This document shows, piece after piece, positions 10,201 to 20,900 of a stretch of 64,000 nt of DNA. A program made the position numbers and the translations under genes. Position 1 is the stretch's first letter, and each line of letters begins with the position of its first letter. Location of the stretch: NCBI RefSeq assembly GCF_015624425.1, contig NZ_CP049919.1:930001-994000 (forward strand), given 5' to 3'. Source of the stretch: Roseateles sp. DAIF2. Lineage in GTDB: Bacteria > Pseudomonadota > Gammaproteobacteria > Burkholderiales > Burkholderiaceae_C. The notes beneath the pieces are model-generated. The model had not been told where the DNA came from. It saw only the letters and a list, made by a program, of their open reading frames with translations, and searched no databases.

Positions 10201-13200
10201 GGACCAACGCACGCTGCCAACGGGACTCGCCTGCCCGAAATCGCCGCCGGCTCCAGCGTAGTCGAGAACGGGATCTTCCGCCGTTGCGAGCGGCGCACCG
10301 GTGAGCGTGGTCGATGTGAAAAACTCCGCGGCCCAACCGGCTTTCTCCAAGTCCCGCAGGGGCACCACCAGCGCGTCGGCCGAGCCCGGCGCGGTGGCGA
10401 GCCCCGTGTCCTCGAGCAGCGCGGCAAGTGCGGGCGCTTCCAGACCCGAGAACGGCAGCAGCTTCTGCTTGATGATCGATCGCGCCAGTGCTTCCCGCAC
10501 ATAAGGTAGCAGCGCTTCCACGATGAAATGAAGTTTTCCCTCGACCGTCAGCGCACCGGCGCCAGTCGCCAGCAATTTGGCAGCGATGGCAGGCCCACCC
10601 GCAACTCCGGCAAGCACGTCGTCCAACGCCTTGCGCGGGCGAGCGTGCAGAACACCTACGGCATCGAGGAGATCGGCATCGGCGCCAGCGGCCGCCTGCA
10701 AGGTGGCCTTCTCCGCATCGGTCAGCGCCCCAAGCGTCACGACGCTGCCTGCAGGCATGGCGACTCGCGAAAACCGGATGAGCTGCTGGGCCGGCTCGAA
10801 CGTGATGTTCGGCGCGAATACGGCGCCCTGCGCCGGCGTCGGCGTCTTGGTGTAGGTCGCCGTGAATGTGGCCGAGCCGCTCGTGATGCCGAGAAACCGG
10901 TCGACGGCCTCCGTGCCTACGAGCCGGGCGAGAAGAATGCGGAAACGATCGACCGGCATGCCGGGCTCAGAGCCGATGTCAGCCGCGAGATCGATCTGAT
11001 CGTCGTGAAGCGTCGCGGCCAGCAGCGCGAGCGTGTCCGGGACGCTCTCCCCTGAACCGGTGCGAGCGAGATGACGAAGCAGCTGATCGACGGCTGCGAT
11101 GGGGAGATTCGTTGATGAGACCGTATCGAAGTCTCGTACCAGTTGCTCCAGTCGCAGCGGCTGACTGGCGACGGCCTGCAGAGGATCCGGCGCGCTCAGC
11201 GCGCGCATCGAAATCACATCCGCGACTTCGACTTCCAGGGCACGAGCCAGCACCGCGTAGCGATATAGCCTTGCGAGGTTCTCGACACTCAGCGAGCTCC
11301 CCGCGGCGGCAAGCCCAGCATCCTGACGAATGCGGCCAAGGTCTTCGTCGGTGACGCGGAAGGCGGCGAGCAATGCCGGCACATGCTTGTCGATCGGCTC
11401 CGCCACAAGCGCGAGGCCGCTGCCGTCGAACGCGAGGGTGAAGCTTCCGTCGAGAGCGAGGGCGGCACGGTTCAGAAAGAGCTGTGTGTACAGAGATTGC
11501 GCGCCGGTCTGCAGGTCCCCAAGAAGTACCACCAGTTCCGGCAGCGTCAATCGCAACCGTTCCCGCAGTCGTAGCAACGCTGCCAGGGACAGCGGCATGT
11601 TCGCGTCCGTCGTGCCCCCGATGCCAATGCCCGCGAACGCGGCGAGCGCAACGTCCAGATCCGGGATACTGAGACCGGTGCGGGCCGACAGCCGCAGAAA
11701 GCGATTGATGGCCACGAACGTTTCGGCCGGAACGGTATCGCCATCTATCCGCCGCAACCGTGCGTCGCCGAGGTCGCAGTCGTTACCGAGAGACTCGATG
11801 ACGATGCCCGCGGCAAGACCGTCGAAGCGCTCCTTCAGCCATGCCACGAAGTCCGCAACGACAAGGCCCAGCACGCCGGCACCGGCCACGATGTTCGCGT
11901 TCGGCGCAGCAAATCCGCTCGCCGCCAGCGCAGCCACGTCGGCCCACGTCACCTTGGTAGGCCCGAGCGCTGCGATGCTGGTGGCCAGGGGATTGAACGT
12001 GCGCGTCTCGCAGAGGGCGATCAGGTCCGTATAGGGTCGCTCGGTTCGGCGCATGAACTCCGTCACCCACGACACGAGTCCCGGACCCATGTCGGGTGCA
12101 ATGCCATCGAGCGCCGTCCAGGTCGCGGCGTCTGGAATTCCCGTCGAGGGCAACCCCGCTCCGGCCTGGAATGCGCCGACCGCCGCCTGTGTCGTCGCAT
12201 CTAGCTGGCCCGTGATCTGCAGAGGCGGCGCTGCACCGGCAGTGTTCAGCTTCTGCTGCAGAACGCGAACCGCGTTGCCCTCGGCACCGGCGGCAAGCGC
12301 CGGCGCCACGCTCGCCGCATCCAGGCCATAGAGATCCTCGAGCGTACCTACCGGCGCGCCCGCGCCGGCGTAGTCCATTCCGGTGATCAGCTCGAAATCC
12401 AGCTTCGAAAGCAAGAGTACTTCCGCCGCGATGGCCTCCTCAGTGACCAGCGACGGTGCTGCCAGCAGCGCATCCTGACGCAACGTGCTCATTACCTCGT
12501 AGCGACTCGTGAGCAGCGACGTCAGAAACGCCCTCACCGTCTCGAGGCGCAAGTCGAAGGGCAAGCGGATCGGAAACAGCGCGGCGGACAGCGTGTCGCG
12601 CGCCAGTTCCAGCGTGAACTGCGGATTGGCGGCCAACTCCTCCGCGGTGGCGGAGCCGGTGTCGTGTGCCGCCGACGCATCCACCTTCCCCACGACGACG
12701 ATCGTTTCGAGAATCTCGTTGACGAGATCGATCGCCGGCAATGGCGTGTTGGAGTTGGCGCAGGTGAGCAGAATGTGCTCGAGGTCCGGCCTTCGCCTGA
12801 GCAGTACGTCGAGCGGCGTACGGCCCGCCGCATTCTTGCCGGAGCGCGACAGGAACTGCAGCAGATCTACGAAGTATGCCGATGGGCTCAGCACGGATTC
12901 GCAGTCGTCACACGCACAGAGCGAGAACTCGCCGAAGAGATTCTCGTAGCCAGGAATGATCTTGACGACGTCCGCGAGGACGATGGGCGCCGTGCCACTC
13001 TTGAGCACCATCGGGCCCGCGCCCTTCAGCGACTCGAGCACTGCGAGGTGCACGTAGAAATGCGCGAGGTTAATCTGCGTCGCGCGCTCGTAGATGCGAG
13101 CCGCAACGTCCTTGCCGAACACCGCTTCGTTCTCAGAAACAAAGACGGATGCCGGCACTCTCGCCACACTCAGCGCGGAGTCGAGGCCCCGGCTGAGCAG

Positions 13201-14934
13201 CGCTTCCATGTGCGCCGGCTCATCCGCAACGACGAGCGTGCGCTGAAGTCGCTTGAGATCAGCGCGCAGCCGATCCACGTTCTCGGCAGAGAATCCGACG
13301 TGCGCGCCGTGCTCCGACAGGAACCGGTCGATGTTCGTGACACGCAGATCGAACGACGGTATGGCACCCCGCTCGGCCGCGCGTCGCGCCGCCTCGAGCC
13401 AGCGTGCTGCGGCGAGATCCACGCCGATCCGCGTGTGCTGGCGCTCCACGAGCGCCTCCACCGCCGCGGTCGGCCAGGCTTTCTGCGCGAATTGGACCAA
13501 GCGCTGTGCGTATCGGTCACGAACGCCTTCGGGCTCACGTCCTTCGACCAGCAACGACGGCGGAACACCCGCGCGATCGATCAGCGAGCGCATGGTGCTC
13601 GCATCCAGCCGAGCGATGTCCTCCGCCGAGTCGATGCGCAGCGAACGGTCCTCCAGCAGCAGCTTCACGAGTGGCAGGTTCTCCTCGCTGAACACCGCGA
13701 GGCGCATCACGACTTCCGCGCGCTTAATTGCCTCCGCGCCGAACGAGGAGTCGCCGCGCAAGCGTATCCACATCTCGTCGTTGGGCACATCACTGTCCGT
13801 CAACGCACGGAGCAGGCGGGCCTGCTGGTCCTGAGACAGCCGCGTCAGTGCCATCCAGGCTTCGCCGCTCGGACGGCCCGACTCGGTCGAACGCAGCGCG
13901 TGCGCGGTGGCGGCGGCGAGCAATTCGTCGACGTGATGCTCCAGACGCTCGGTGAGTGATTTCGGAATGATTGCGGCGTCGATCGCTGCACGCAGCCCAT
14001 TCATAAGTACCGCGCGGGGCTGGCGCGCAAGTGACGCGAGGTCGACCGGCAATCCTGCGTGCTCGAGTCCGTAGAAGGTCGCCACAGGGATATCGTGGTT
14101 CTGGCTCGCAGCGATACGGCTCGCTTTCGCAGAAGCAACCAGCCGCTCAATGAGGGGCTGTACGACGCCGGTTTCGGCGGCTAGAAGCGAAAGTTGGAAG
14201 CGACCCTCTCCCTCTTCGAGCTGCTCATAGGTGAAACTGTGCAGCGCCGGCGCCAATCGCGCTTCCACTTCCTCAAACTCGGAGACATCCGACTCGCCGG
14301 GAGCGCGCGCCACGTACAGACGCACCTGCACGCGCGGCGCGCTATTCAAAAGCACAAGCGGGGCGTCCGGCGTGGGCGCGACACGCTCGACGGCGGCCTC
14401 GCTATCTCCTCGCCGAACAAACAAGGCCGTCACCGTCCGCTCGCGGCCCTGCGAATCCGTAACGCGGAAAGTCAAGTTCGGTTGCTGCAGCGTGTGGGCC
14501 CAATCGAACGCAAACCGGAGTCTGCCGTCGTCGGTGGTTCTGGCGCTGCCCAGACTGCGCAGGCCGCGCGCGCTATGGTCCAGCAGGTGGATCGTCGCAC
14601 CTGGACAGGCGCCAAACGAATCCCAGACGTAGCCCGTGACGAGATTCGTGGGCTCACGAGTCTCCTTGACATTTCGCCGAGCGACGACGCGGCCGAGGAG
14701 CGTAGCCGTAGGCACATCCACCACTCCGCGCTCGCCATGCCAATGCAGCTGCTGCAATTCCCCGACAAATGTTTCCTGAATGAACTCGACGGCCGCACGC
14801 GTGGTCGTACCGAACCCCTGCGGCGCACGCTCGTCCGCCGCAATGTCAAGGCCCAGCGACAGAAGCTCCTGGTGAAGGAGCGCTACGTCAGCGCCGGTAT
14901 CACCGAACTTGAGCGGTCGACCGCGAAGCTGCAT
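4228..14934 (-). CDS. Tc toxin A subunit (TcA), with peptidoglycan-binding and PA14-like domains
   Basis: Giant 3568-residue TcA, the pore-forming translocation subunit of Tc toxin complexes. In order: a peptidoglycan-binding-1-like domain (about 5-85), a transthyretin/CarboxypepD_reg-like domain (about 95-160), the VRP1 region with the hallmark CACDDC...LSPSAYFVDLLQFL (about 660-750), a second peptidoglycan-binding-1-like repeat (about 880-945), a PA14-like beta domain (about 1550-1650), and the neuraminidase-like region around 2000-2100 (RLEICGAW, HMIGRS, WERVPIDVDTVHDGKV). Then come a long helical segment (about 2880-3050) and the C-terminal TcB-binding region (YVNVNATLTLLNSRVRTSN). The ATG at 14,934 is chosen over an in-frame upstream start because it has GGAG 7 bases upstream and clears the previous stop by 16 bp. 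It forms one operon with the upstream TcB-TcC gene. At about 3570 residues it is well above the usual 2300-2600. Confidence 0.92.
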   Translation of the reverse strand: MQLRGRPLKFGDTGADVALLHQELLSLGLDIAADERAPQGFGTTTRAAVEFIQETFVGELQQLHWHGERGVVDVPTATLLGRVVARRNVKETREPTNLVTGYVWDSFGACPGATIHLLDHSARGLRSLGSARTTDDGRLRFAFDWAHTLQQPNLTFRVTDSQGRERTVTALFVRRGDSEAAVERVAPTPDAPLVLLNSAPRVQVRLYVARAPGESDVSEFEEVEARLAPALHSFTYEQLEEGEGRFQLSLLAAETGVVQPLIERLVASAKASRIAASQNHDIPVATFYGLEHAGLPVDLASLARQPRAVLMNGLRAAIDAAIIPKSLTERLEHHVDELLAAATAHALRSTESGRPSGEAWMALTRLSQDQQARLLRALTDSDVPNDEMWIRLRGDSSFGAEAIKRAEVVMRLAVFSEENLPLVKLLLEDRSLRIDSAEDIARLDASTMRSLIDRAGVPPSLLVEGREPEGVRDRYAQRLVQFAQKAWPTAAVEALVERQHTRIGVDLAAARWLEAARRAAERGAIPSFDLRVTNIDRFLSEHGAHVGFSAENVDRLRADLKRLQRTLVVADEPAHMEALLSRGLDSALSVARVPASVFVSENEAVFGKDVAARIYERATQINLAHFYVHLAVLESLKGAGPMVLKSGTAPIVLADVVKIIPGYENLFGEFSLCACDDCESVLSPSAYFVDLLQFLSRSGKNAAGRTPLDVLLRRRPDLEHILLTCANSNTPLPAIDLVNEILETIVVVGKVDASAAHDTGSATAEELAANPQFTLELARDTLSAALFPIRLPFDLRLETVRAFLTSLLTSRYEVMSTLRQDALLAAPSLVTEEAIAAEVLLLSKLDFELITGMDYAGAGAPVGTLEDLYGLDAASVAPALAAGAEGNAVRVLQQKLNTAGAAPPLQITGQLDATTQAAVGAFQAGAGLPSTGIPDAATWTALDGIAPDMGPGLVSWVTEFMRRTERPYTDLIALCETRTFNPLATSIAALGPTKVTWADVAALAASGFAAPNANIVAGAGVLGLVVADFVAWLKERFDGLAAGIVIESLGNDCDLGDARLRRIDGDTVPAETFVAINRFLRLSARTGLSIPDLDVALAAFAGIGIGGTTDANMPLSLAALLRLRERLRLTLPELVVLLGDLQTGAQSLYTQLFLNRAALALDGSFTLAFDGSGLALVAEPIDKHVPALLAAFRVTDEDLGRIRQDAGLAAAGSSLSVENLARLYRYAVLARALEVEVADVISMRALSAPDPLQAVASQPLRLEQLVRDFDTVSSTNLPIAAVDQLLRHLARTGSGESVPDTLALLAATLHDDQIDLAADIGSEPGMPVDRFRILLARLVGTEAVDRFLGITSGSATFTATYTKTPTPAQGAVFAPNITFEPAQQLIRFSRVAMPAGSVVTLGALTDAEKATLQAAAGADADLLDAVGVLHARPRKALDDVLAGVAGGPAIAAKLLATGAGALTVEGKLHFIVEALLPYVREALARSIIKQKLLPFSGLEAPALAALLEDTGLATAPGSADALVVPLRDLEKAGWAAEFFTSTTLTGAPLATAEDPVLDYAGAGGDFGQASPVGSVRWSAHLLPRSPAAVVFEVTTNGTPALFWSGVAVPAVNTGQLWRFDARTVQARERVEVTLEWRRTGPDPAMLRLAWINGTEPRGPLPARLLVPAPAFAAATAALTRFDKASRLLRSTRLDPALLKHAVANPASFSGFKIDALPLARTPATAAAIDAAAPPLLRGLLRLTELARLSERLRGGSDALIGILTAPSVADAGNLMTTAIGANAADVSLLLGAGGFAAALSDIIDGRALLRVNAATSLVRRVGVAGVDLLAWATKPGDAAQTEAVKRATRARFDEADWLQLSTGLNDPLRERWRDALASWLLPRLGLTNRDQLFELLLLDTEVGSCVKSSRVLNGIKAVQNFVLRVQLNLENLGALHQDTVLPTAIDPQVWEAKKYFRVQGAARSVLLYPENYMKGLQRGDRSPLFDRFINDLGQAELSEEGIEAVFLTYLKGLDAVARLEICGAWAQGYDAGSAREVDLVHMIGRSTLGAPYSFHYRRLENDERWTPWERVPIDVDTVHDGKVEGAHVIPVIWNRRLYVFWPILEVKPNPTAGGQNPLREPQAHKDWRKAHDQWEAAHAKWEKDMQQWQADKKAWEDNNAAHGRSLFWEVPPPKEPAEPLEPDNTEAIRPQDTHMELRIAWCEFFDGRWSAKEVSSLVLSSSNVHPEQYVFSAMPTYDGKLYVEFICRHWVVQWVPNPGPGGGFMRIENTSAAQSVDRGSFEFSGVNGRLRAAGTVLGVPPGQSGDLWVIQPDNTRPVFNTFELQSGASGLTFNVGDYLPLNARVLPTSIVNARRVSLPALTRSPTTYRVTPPHHYPQYVLQGPCFYQDFNRNYIVTRVQRFVRTPFEYVAKPKVPLAPSGVKLTDVLVTDVRPGDAPSPLLERQKRIYGAAAAQQPQFPLSGAMPVSKRIPASEFVLHDAPYTIAEIGAREKWGSDASILDRKIIDFMARDYLLFRNLFHPHVADFIRLLNQGGVEALLATSTQRLSNDGGGNRFQIEYKPTWRVTMPYPLEEVDFGNGAYADYNWEVFYHCPMLMADVSEAAGLFGVTERCLRFVLDPTAGNLTTAPGGSPAEYWQFLPFQLAGKPPRIQDLLKALSSTDPAKLALKAQATAQIVAWESDPFNPFLIGRLRIGAFQKHVVIRWIQHLVLRAETLVRSERPEPINEAVQILVFAANLLGPRPERIPPRARRKPQTYATLKGALDRFSNALVLLENEFPFSVPFATSGTPPGGGLLGMSEALYFCIPSNPLLESLWDRIAQLLFQIRHCMNIEGVVRDLPLYEPPIDPALLVAARAQGLDLASVLADLGAPLPQQRFDVCLEQANQAVEDVRRLGQDLRAILEARDGEALALRRAQQDVALMRHQIRQVKLREVDQAKAQIHVLEEAQHLLETVRIPYFTRQLGLSEPSPNGVIADAHVLLNSSELARIESLGRARSILAEASLYSMNAKMMSAIPTMMTGTAGISSPVLEVYLGGHMLSLGLEAFAQSKTNNAADATHQATLAEIRAQVERRAEEWALQLSSAVGEHEHGEKQLIAARIALDLANLQLQSHDQDTDFAQERLEFLENKATALAHHDWLKQEVGFLLGQYYQLAFDLCKRVQQVYRFDTGDGSATFVEYGYFDKAHNGLLSGERLALALRKMARAYRDQERYEFDLSKPISLAQCDPMALISLRATGACEFNLPEALFDADFPGHYMRRIRSVSVTIPCVTGPYVNVNATLTLLNSRVRTSNSLSPAYAEQPDDPRFTYNQGVVRSIATSHAQEDSGLAPDRSRTRLDPFEGFGAISRWRLEMPLDTNALDPMTVADVIIRVDYRARGGGEPLQDAVRKTSLQPPRKGLARLFSLRHEFANAWNRGLRPADATATESIFEADIDVAHFPYLLRTRGPKATELALMLQVDDIAAYQGGTALQADVVLTPLTNGVPSGPPVSQAVTFQSLPTRLGGLPMARVQLAGKAPVRLQVKAKSADVSLIAPRFVEKTGAGADLRHRLNSLTVRDLSIVLSYDTQV

Positions 14935-14950
14935 GAGATCGCTCCATTGG

Positions 14951-17900
14951 CTATGGCTTTCCGAACTGCAGAGGAAACGCGTAATAGTTGATGATCGGGC
15001 GGTACAGGAAGTTTTGCTGTGGACAGTAGAAGTTGTTCTCACCAAAGAACCGCCAGCCCACCATCACATGCGGCGACACCGCCTTGCCATTGAGCTCATA
15101 CGGTTCGACGTGGATCACGTAGAAGCCATCGGCCGGCATGGAGTTGCGTGACCAATCGCCAAGGGACACCCCGGTGTTTTCCTTGAGGTAGTTATTAATG
15201 TTCGCAATGTTGCGCGTGTCGCGAGGCATCTTCGGGTACTGGCTCGACTGGAACTCGCCCATCTCGGCGCTTGTACTGTTCATCGTGTCGATGAACGCAG
15301 CCGTGCAACGCGTGCAGTTGTCCCCTCCGGCGAAGCCGCGCTCATCGTTGAACGGGCTGGCTCCAAGCGGAGTACCCTGCGCCCGCCAGCCCGCGCCAAT
15401 TGGCTCCTGCAGCGACGGCTTTGGCATGAGTGCCCGCGCAGCCGCGGACCACAGCGAAAGAGAGCCCACGACAGCGTCCGCCTCACTCTCCCCCTTGGCC
15501 AGTTCCATGAGGCCGCGCCCGGACTGGCCGCGCATGTCATACCAGATCCACCGCTTCCCGTACTGGCCGGCGGCGAGGAAATGGTCTGGGATGTTATATG
15601 GCATCAAGTTCTCGGCCATCGCGAACGGATGCATGAATTCGCGCAGGCCCCAGCCAATCAGCCCCTCGAAAATCTTGCCTCGCTTGAACGATTCGATCGC
15701 CCCTTCCGTCAACTGCTTCTCCGCCTGGCCCATGGGATAGAACCCATGCTCGCCATTCGGCTCCGGCGGGGGCTGCTGCTGCGGCTGCGCCGGCGGCGTG
15801 GCGGCGGGATCTCTCGGCTCGCTGCCGCCGGGCCCGACGACAATCACGGTCTCCTTCGCGTTGTAGATGGTACGGACGGTGCCGTCCGGCAGTATGTCCA
15901 GCACGGGGCCCGAGTTCGCTTCGCCCGCCAGCCGCCTGATCTCCGCCTGGAACGCCGCGGTAGCGTCGACGGGTTTGTCCTGGGTACCGGTCGGGTCGAC
16001 GGAAGAGACCGGACTGTTGTGCACGTAACAATAGAGATTCCCGCCATCCGCGGTGCCGATGGGATCGCAACTCGTCCAGCGGCCCAGCCATGGCGCGTAG
16101 TAGCGAGTACTGTGATAGGTGAAGCCGGTCTCGGCATCCCGCTCAACGCCGCCGAATCGGAATCGCTTCGGAACCTCGACCGTCGCGCCGACGGCCTGGT
16201 ACGCGGTGCTGCCGAAGGGCGTGTATTCCTCATAGGACGCGATCGCGGCATCTTCATCCAACTCCAGCACGGCCGACAGCAGGTCGGGGAACTGGTAGCG
16301 AATCTTTCGCGGTGGAACGCCCGGCTCGTTTCCTTGCGTGCGCGTCTCGATGAGCGCGACGCGTCTCGTGTCGTCCCGGACGTGTAGCGTCTGGCGCGTG
16401 AGTGGGTTCGCACCGTTGCGGCGATAGATCTCGAATCCGCCCAGATAGAACCGCTCTTCCCGCACCTGGCCCATGGCGGCGACCGTTACCTTGCGAACCC
16501 GCGCGCCGGTCGAGTCGTAGACATACCAGGTGCGCTCGCCGTGGTGGGCCACGCCATCCGCATCCTGGCCGTTGACCACCTGCCGCTGCGTCATCTGCAA
16601 CTGATCCGTAAAATCCCAGTGCATCGCCTGCAGATGGGGCAGGCGCGCAGCGTTGCCGTGCGCGTCGTAGCCATCGCCGGCGTTGCTGTACGTCTCGGTG
16701 ACGGCGCCGGCGGTCAACGTGGTACGCGTTAGCCGGTTCGAGCGAGCCGCCGGCTCGAGCAGACTCTCCTCGTCATAGACATAGTCGCGCGTCCATCCAG
16801 GGTTCGATGGATCCGTGCCGAGATGCTTCATCTGAATGAGGTTGCCGGTCTCGTCGTAGCGATAACGCTCGAGGTATCGACCCAGCGCATTGCCATTGCC
16901 TGCCGCCGGCAAACCGACGCGCGACGCATCGTTGTATGCGTGCACCGACGGCGCGGCCGCCTGCCCGAGATGCTCGCGGCCGGTGGCTTCGATGAGTTGG
17001 CCCAGGGCGTCGTACGTGTACTCGGACCCCGGCTCGACGCGTCGGTTGCGAAAGAAGATCGCCTGCTGCGCGCCATCGCGGACGGCGGCGACGTGCCCCG
17101 CCGCGTCGTAGATGTATGAGAGGTTCTGCACCTGGCAGCCGGGCCAGCCCGGCGGCGGCGGCTGGGGACAGTCATTGAACGCGCTGCGCCGCGTGACGAG
17201 TTGCCGAAGACGCATCGTCAACGGGTCGTACGCATAGGACGTGCTGCATTGATTGCCGTAGTCGATGCGCGTGCGTTGCCCTTTGGCGTCGTAGTCGATG
17301 CCCGCGACGACGGGCACGTCGGCGGTCGCAGGGTGCAGCAGGCCGGCCGGTACCGCCGCCTGCGCGAGCCACACGTCGACGCGTTCCAGCAACCCGGCGT
17401 CGTTGAAGGTGGATTGCAACACGCTGAAGCCGGCGCCGGTGGCGGGATAGGCCGGCGCCACCGACTGAACCACACGATTCAGTGCGTCATAGCGCGAGCG
17501 CGCGTCGTAAACCTCCGGATTCAGCGGCACCGGGCCGGACCAGTCGAGCGTGCCATCGAACTTCTGCGCGAACTGCCGCTGTGTGCGCAGCGGATTGCCC
17601 TTGAAGTCGAACGCGCCGGTGGTGACCACCCCCGCCTGATCGAACACCCTTGCCGTCTTGCCCCGAAGGTTGCTAGCTTCCGCCGCGGGGACCGATTCCC
17701 CGTACACCGTGCGACCCACCTGCTTCTGCGGTGCGCCGTTCTCGGTGAGGAACTGCGCGGTGGCGCGGCGCAGGGCGTCGTACTCGACACGCAGATCCTT
17801 GCGACGGTCGTTCCAGCTTTGCAGCGGCTGGTCCATGGCGTCGGGCAGCAGCCAGCGCGCGCCGGCTTCCATGTTCGACCAACGGGCCCGGCGGCCCGTC

Positions 17901-20900
17901 ATGTCGAAGTCGTTCTCAAGGATCACCCGATCGCGTGCATCCCGAAGCACGCGGGAGCGGCCTTCAATGTCGATCCCGACCCGCGACTGCAGGAAGTTCT
18001 CGACGGGCGGTGCTCCGGCCGGCGCATCGCTGTACCGCGTCTTGTTGTGGGCGATCGTGAGAAAGGTGCGTCCGAGCGCGTCTCCATGGGCCACGGTGGG
18101 TGTATGCGACGCAACGGCGGACTTAAGCGCGATGGCCCGCTCGGCCGCGCCCAGCGCCCCTCCCTGGCGCGCGGCGAACCACGTCGGCAAGTACATCGTC
18201 GCGCGGAGGCGCTTGAAGAACGGCCCCACGTCGGCGTCGGTCGACGGGTCTGCAATCGCCACCGTATCCGTCACGTCCCATGCTTCGTTGTGCCACGCGT
18301 CGAATCGCAGCTTCGCCCAGGTGTGGTCGGGATGCAGCGTGGCCGTCAGGCGCCCCAGCGGGTCGTAGAACTGGACCGGACTCACACCCACGCGAACGTC
18401 GGCTTCGAACGCATGGGTGTCGCTGAAGAACGGCTCGAACTGCCGGACCGGTTTTCCCTTGTTGTTGAACACCGTCCAGCCGCTGCCGACCCAGCGCGGA
18501 CTCACGGCGCCTGCGGTCATCTGCGGCTGCCCGTCCGCTCCGATCAGGATCGCACCCGTGCCATCCCGCGCGGGAACCTTCCCGGCTTCCGCGCGGACCT
18601 TGCGCTGGATCTCCTGACCGAAGGCATCCCAGTAGGCGAAGCCGACCTGAACCTTCAACCCGCCCGCGGGGACGCCGTCACTCGCGTGGGTTTCACGCGA
18701 GATCGAACAGGCGCTCACGGGTTGCGGTTGCGCCGAGCCCTTCGTGCGTTCGTAGGCGTGGACGTCGTATACGATGCGCACCGCCGCGTTGCCCAACAGC
18801 GCCGCGGGATTCGCAAGCGGATTCGCGAGTTGCGCGAGTATTGCGGGCGTCGGCGGATCAGGGTCGAATCCGGCGAAAGAATCGCCCAGCGCCTCTTCGG
18901 GCTTTCCGAGCAGCGCCTTGCCCACCACCATGCCGAGGACATCCAGTATCACATGCGCGCGGTTGCGGTTGGCATCCATGATCCGTACCGGCATCAGCAG
19001 GCGATAGTCGTTCCCTGGTGTGCCCGGGTCGATCACGCCGGCCACAGAGCGCTCACCGGCCGTGATGCGATTTCCGGCGGCGTCCTCGGTATCCACGACG
19101 AGGAAGTCATGCGCATCGAACGTGAGTGCCGTCGTGTGCCCGAAGGGATCGCGGAAGCGATGCGCAAGATGGAAGTGCGCGCGCGCATGTGCCCGCTCCT
19201 GACCCGCGGTGTCGTTCTGCCCCCTCGAAAGAAACGCCCGCCCCGAAGGCGTCCACCACCAACCATCGACATCGGCCGCAGGAAACAGTGCGCTCGCCTT
19301 CAGGCTGGCACTGCTCACATATCCGCCACGGTCGACGCCCGTTCCCGAAAGGACATCGGCAACATTCGCGGGCAGCAGCGAAACGCCGCCGCGCGTGTAC
19401 ACCCGTTGCAGAAATCCCGGAGTGAACGTCAGCCTGAAGCTCTCCCCTTGCAGGGCGAGCGATTGCATCTGCCCGAGCGGCAAGAGCGCACTCGCATCCC
19501 CTGCGGTCACGCCCAGATCGTTCGGCCGAAACAGAGTTCGCGAGTGCTTCACGCAGCGCCGCTGCCGACCAAGGACGGGCATGTCCTCGTACGCAATTTC
19601 GCTGTCGAAAACAGGGACGAATTGCCCGGGCGTGACGTCCGGCGCGACGAAGTCCGTCTTGCGGAATCTCATGCCGGGGCCGCTGGGCAGATATCCGGTC
19701 AGCTCGAAGCTGCGAGACTCACACCGAACCGGCAAACGATAGTCGCCTCCTGAATCGATGTGATTCGTCGCGCGATACTCGGCATACGTGACGAGTGTCC
19801 GGAGTTGCCGCTCACGATCTTCCAGCCTCGGCAACTCGGCGGGACTCACGGCCCTCCTGCCATAGCCGATGGCCGCTTCCTTGATCACGTTGCCGTATGC
19901 ATCGACCTCGAGCGTCAGCTCATGCGAAATGCGCGGGTCCGTCGGGTTGCGCTCATAGCGAAACGTCAGCACTTCGCTGGAATGGGCGAAGAACACAGCG
20001 TTCCGCTTGTCGCCTTTGGCTTGCAGGCGTCGGATGGCGTAGCTGTGTTCCGAAACGACATACGGATGAGTTGCGCGAGGCGTCTCGTCTAGTGCGTAGA
20101 CTTCCTGTCGAAGAATGGAGCCCTTGAGCGCGCGGCACGCTTCCACCTCTTCCTCAGCCGAAAGTGCGTCAGGAAGAGTTGTATCGTCCAGCAACGCCTC
20201 GCCGGCTTGTGCGTCTGTCAGACCCGGCTCGCGGTAGTACTCACCCGGGTCCGCCGCGTTACGCGTTCCGGCGAAGTACCTCGATATACGCTCACGCCCC
20301 GCGTGCACGCCGGTGTGAAACCAAGTGCGTGTCAGCGTGGGCGGAATCCACGAGTTCTGGTCGAAGTTGCTGCCAATGGGAGCGGCGCCAGCAGGTCTGA
20401 CAGCGTCGAGTTCCTCCGTGTCCGTCTGGTCGACGCGTCCGAATCCGCGGAACTCGCGCTCCGTCCCGTCGAAACAGCCGTGATGGTACGAGTAGCGGGT
20501 GACGAAGCGATTGCGACTCACCCGATCGTAAACCTCCACCCGCTCGACGACGTGCACGGGGAACGGCAACCGCGTGATCCAGGGTGTGCCTCGTTCGCGG
20601 TCCCGGAGGTAGAACCAGGTCGATGGCGCGTAGTAGATGCGCGTTTCAGCGCCGAGATTGTTGCGGATGCCGGTCAGCAGATGCGGCTTGCCGTCGGCCA
20701 TGAGGCTCAGCACTTTCAGGGGCGCGGCAACGTCGCACACGAGCGGTGACGACCACACCAGCGCCGTCGTGCCGTTTCCGAGCACATCTATCGCCGTCAC
20801 GGAGCCGACGTTGTCGATGGGTGGCAGCGCGGTCAGCAAGGTCGCGGCACTCCAGCCGTTGCCTGATTCGTTGACCCAAAGGCGCGCGGCGTCGGCCGCG

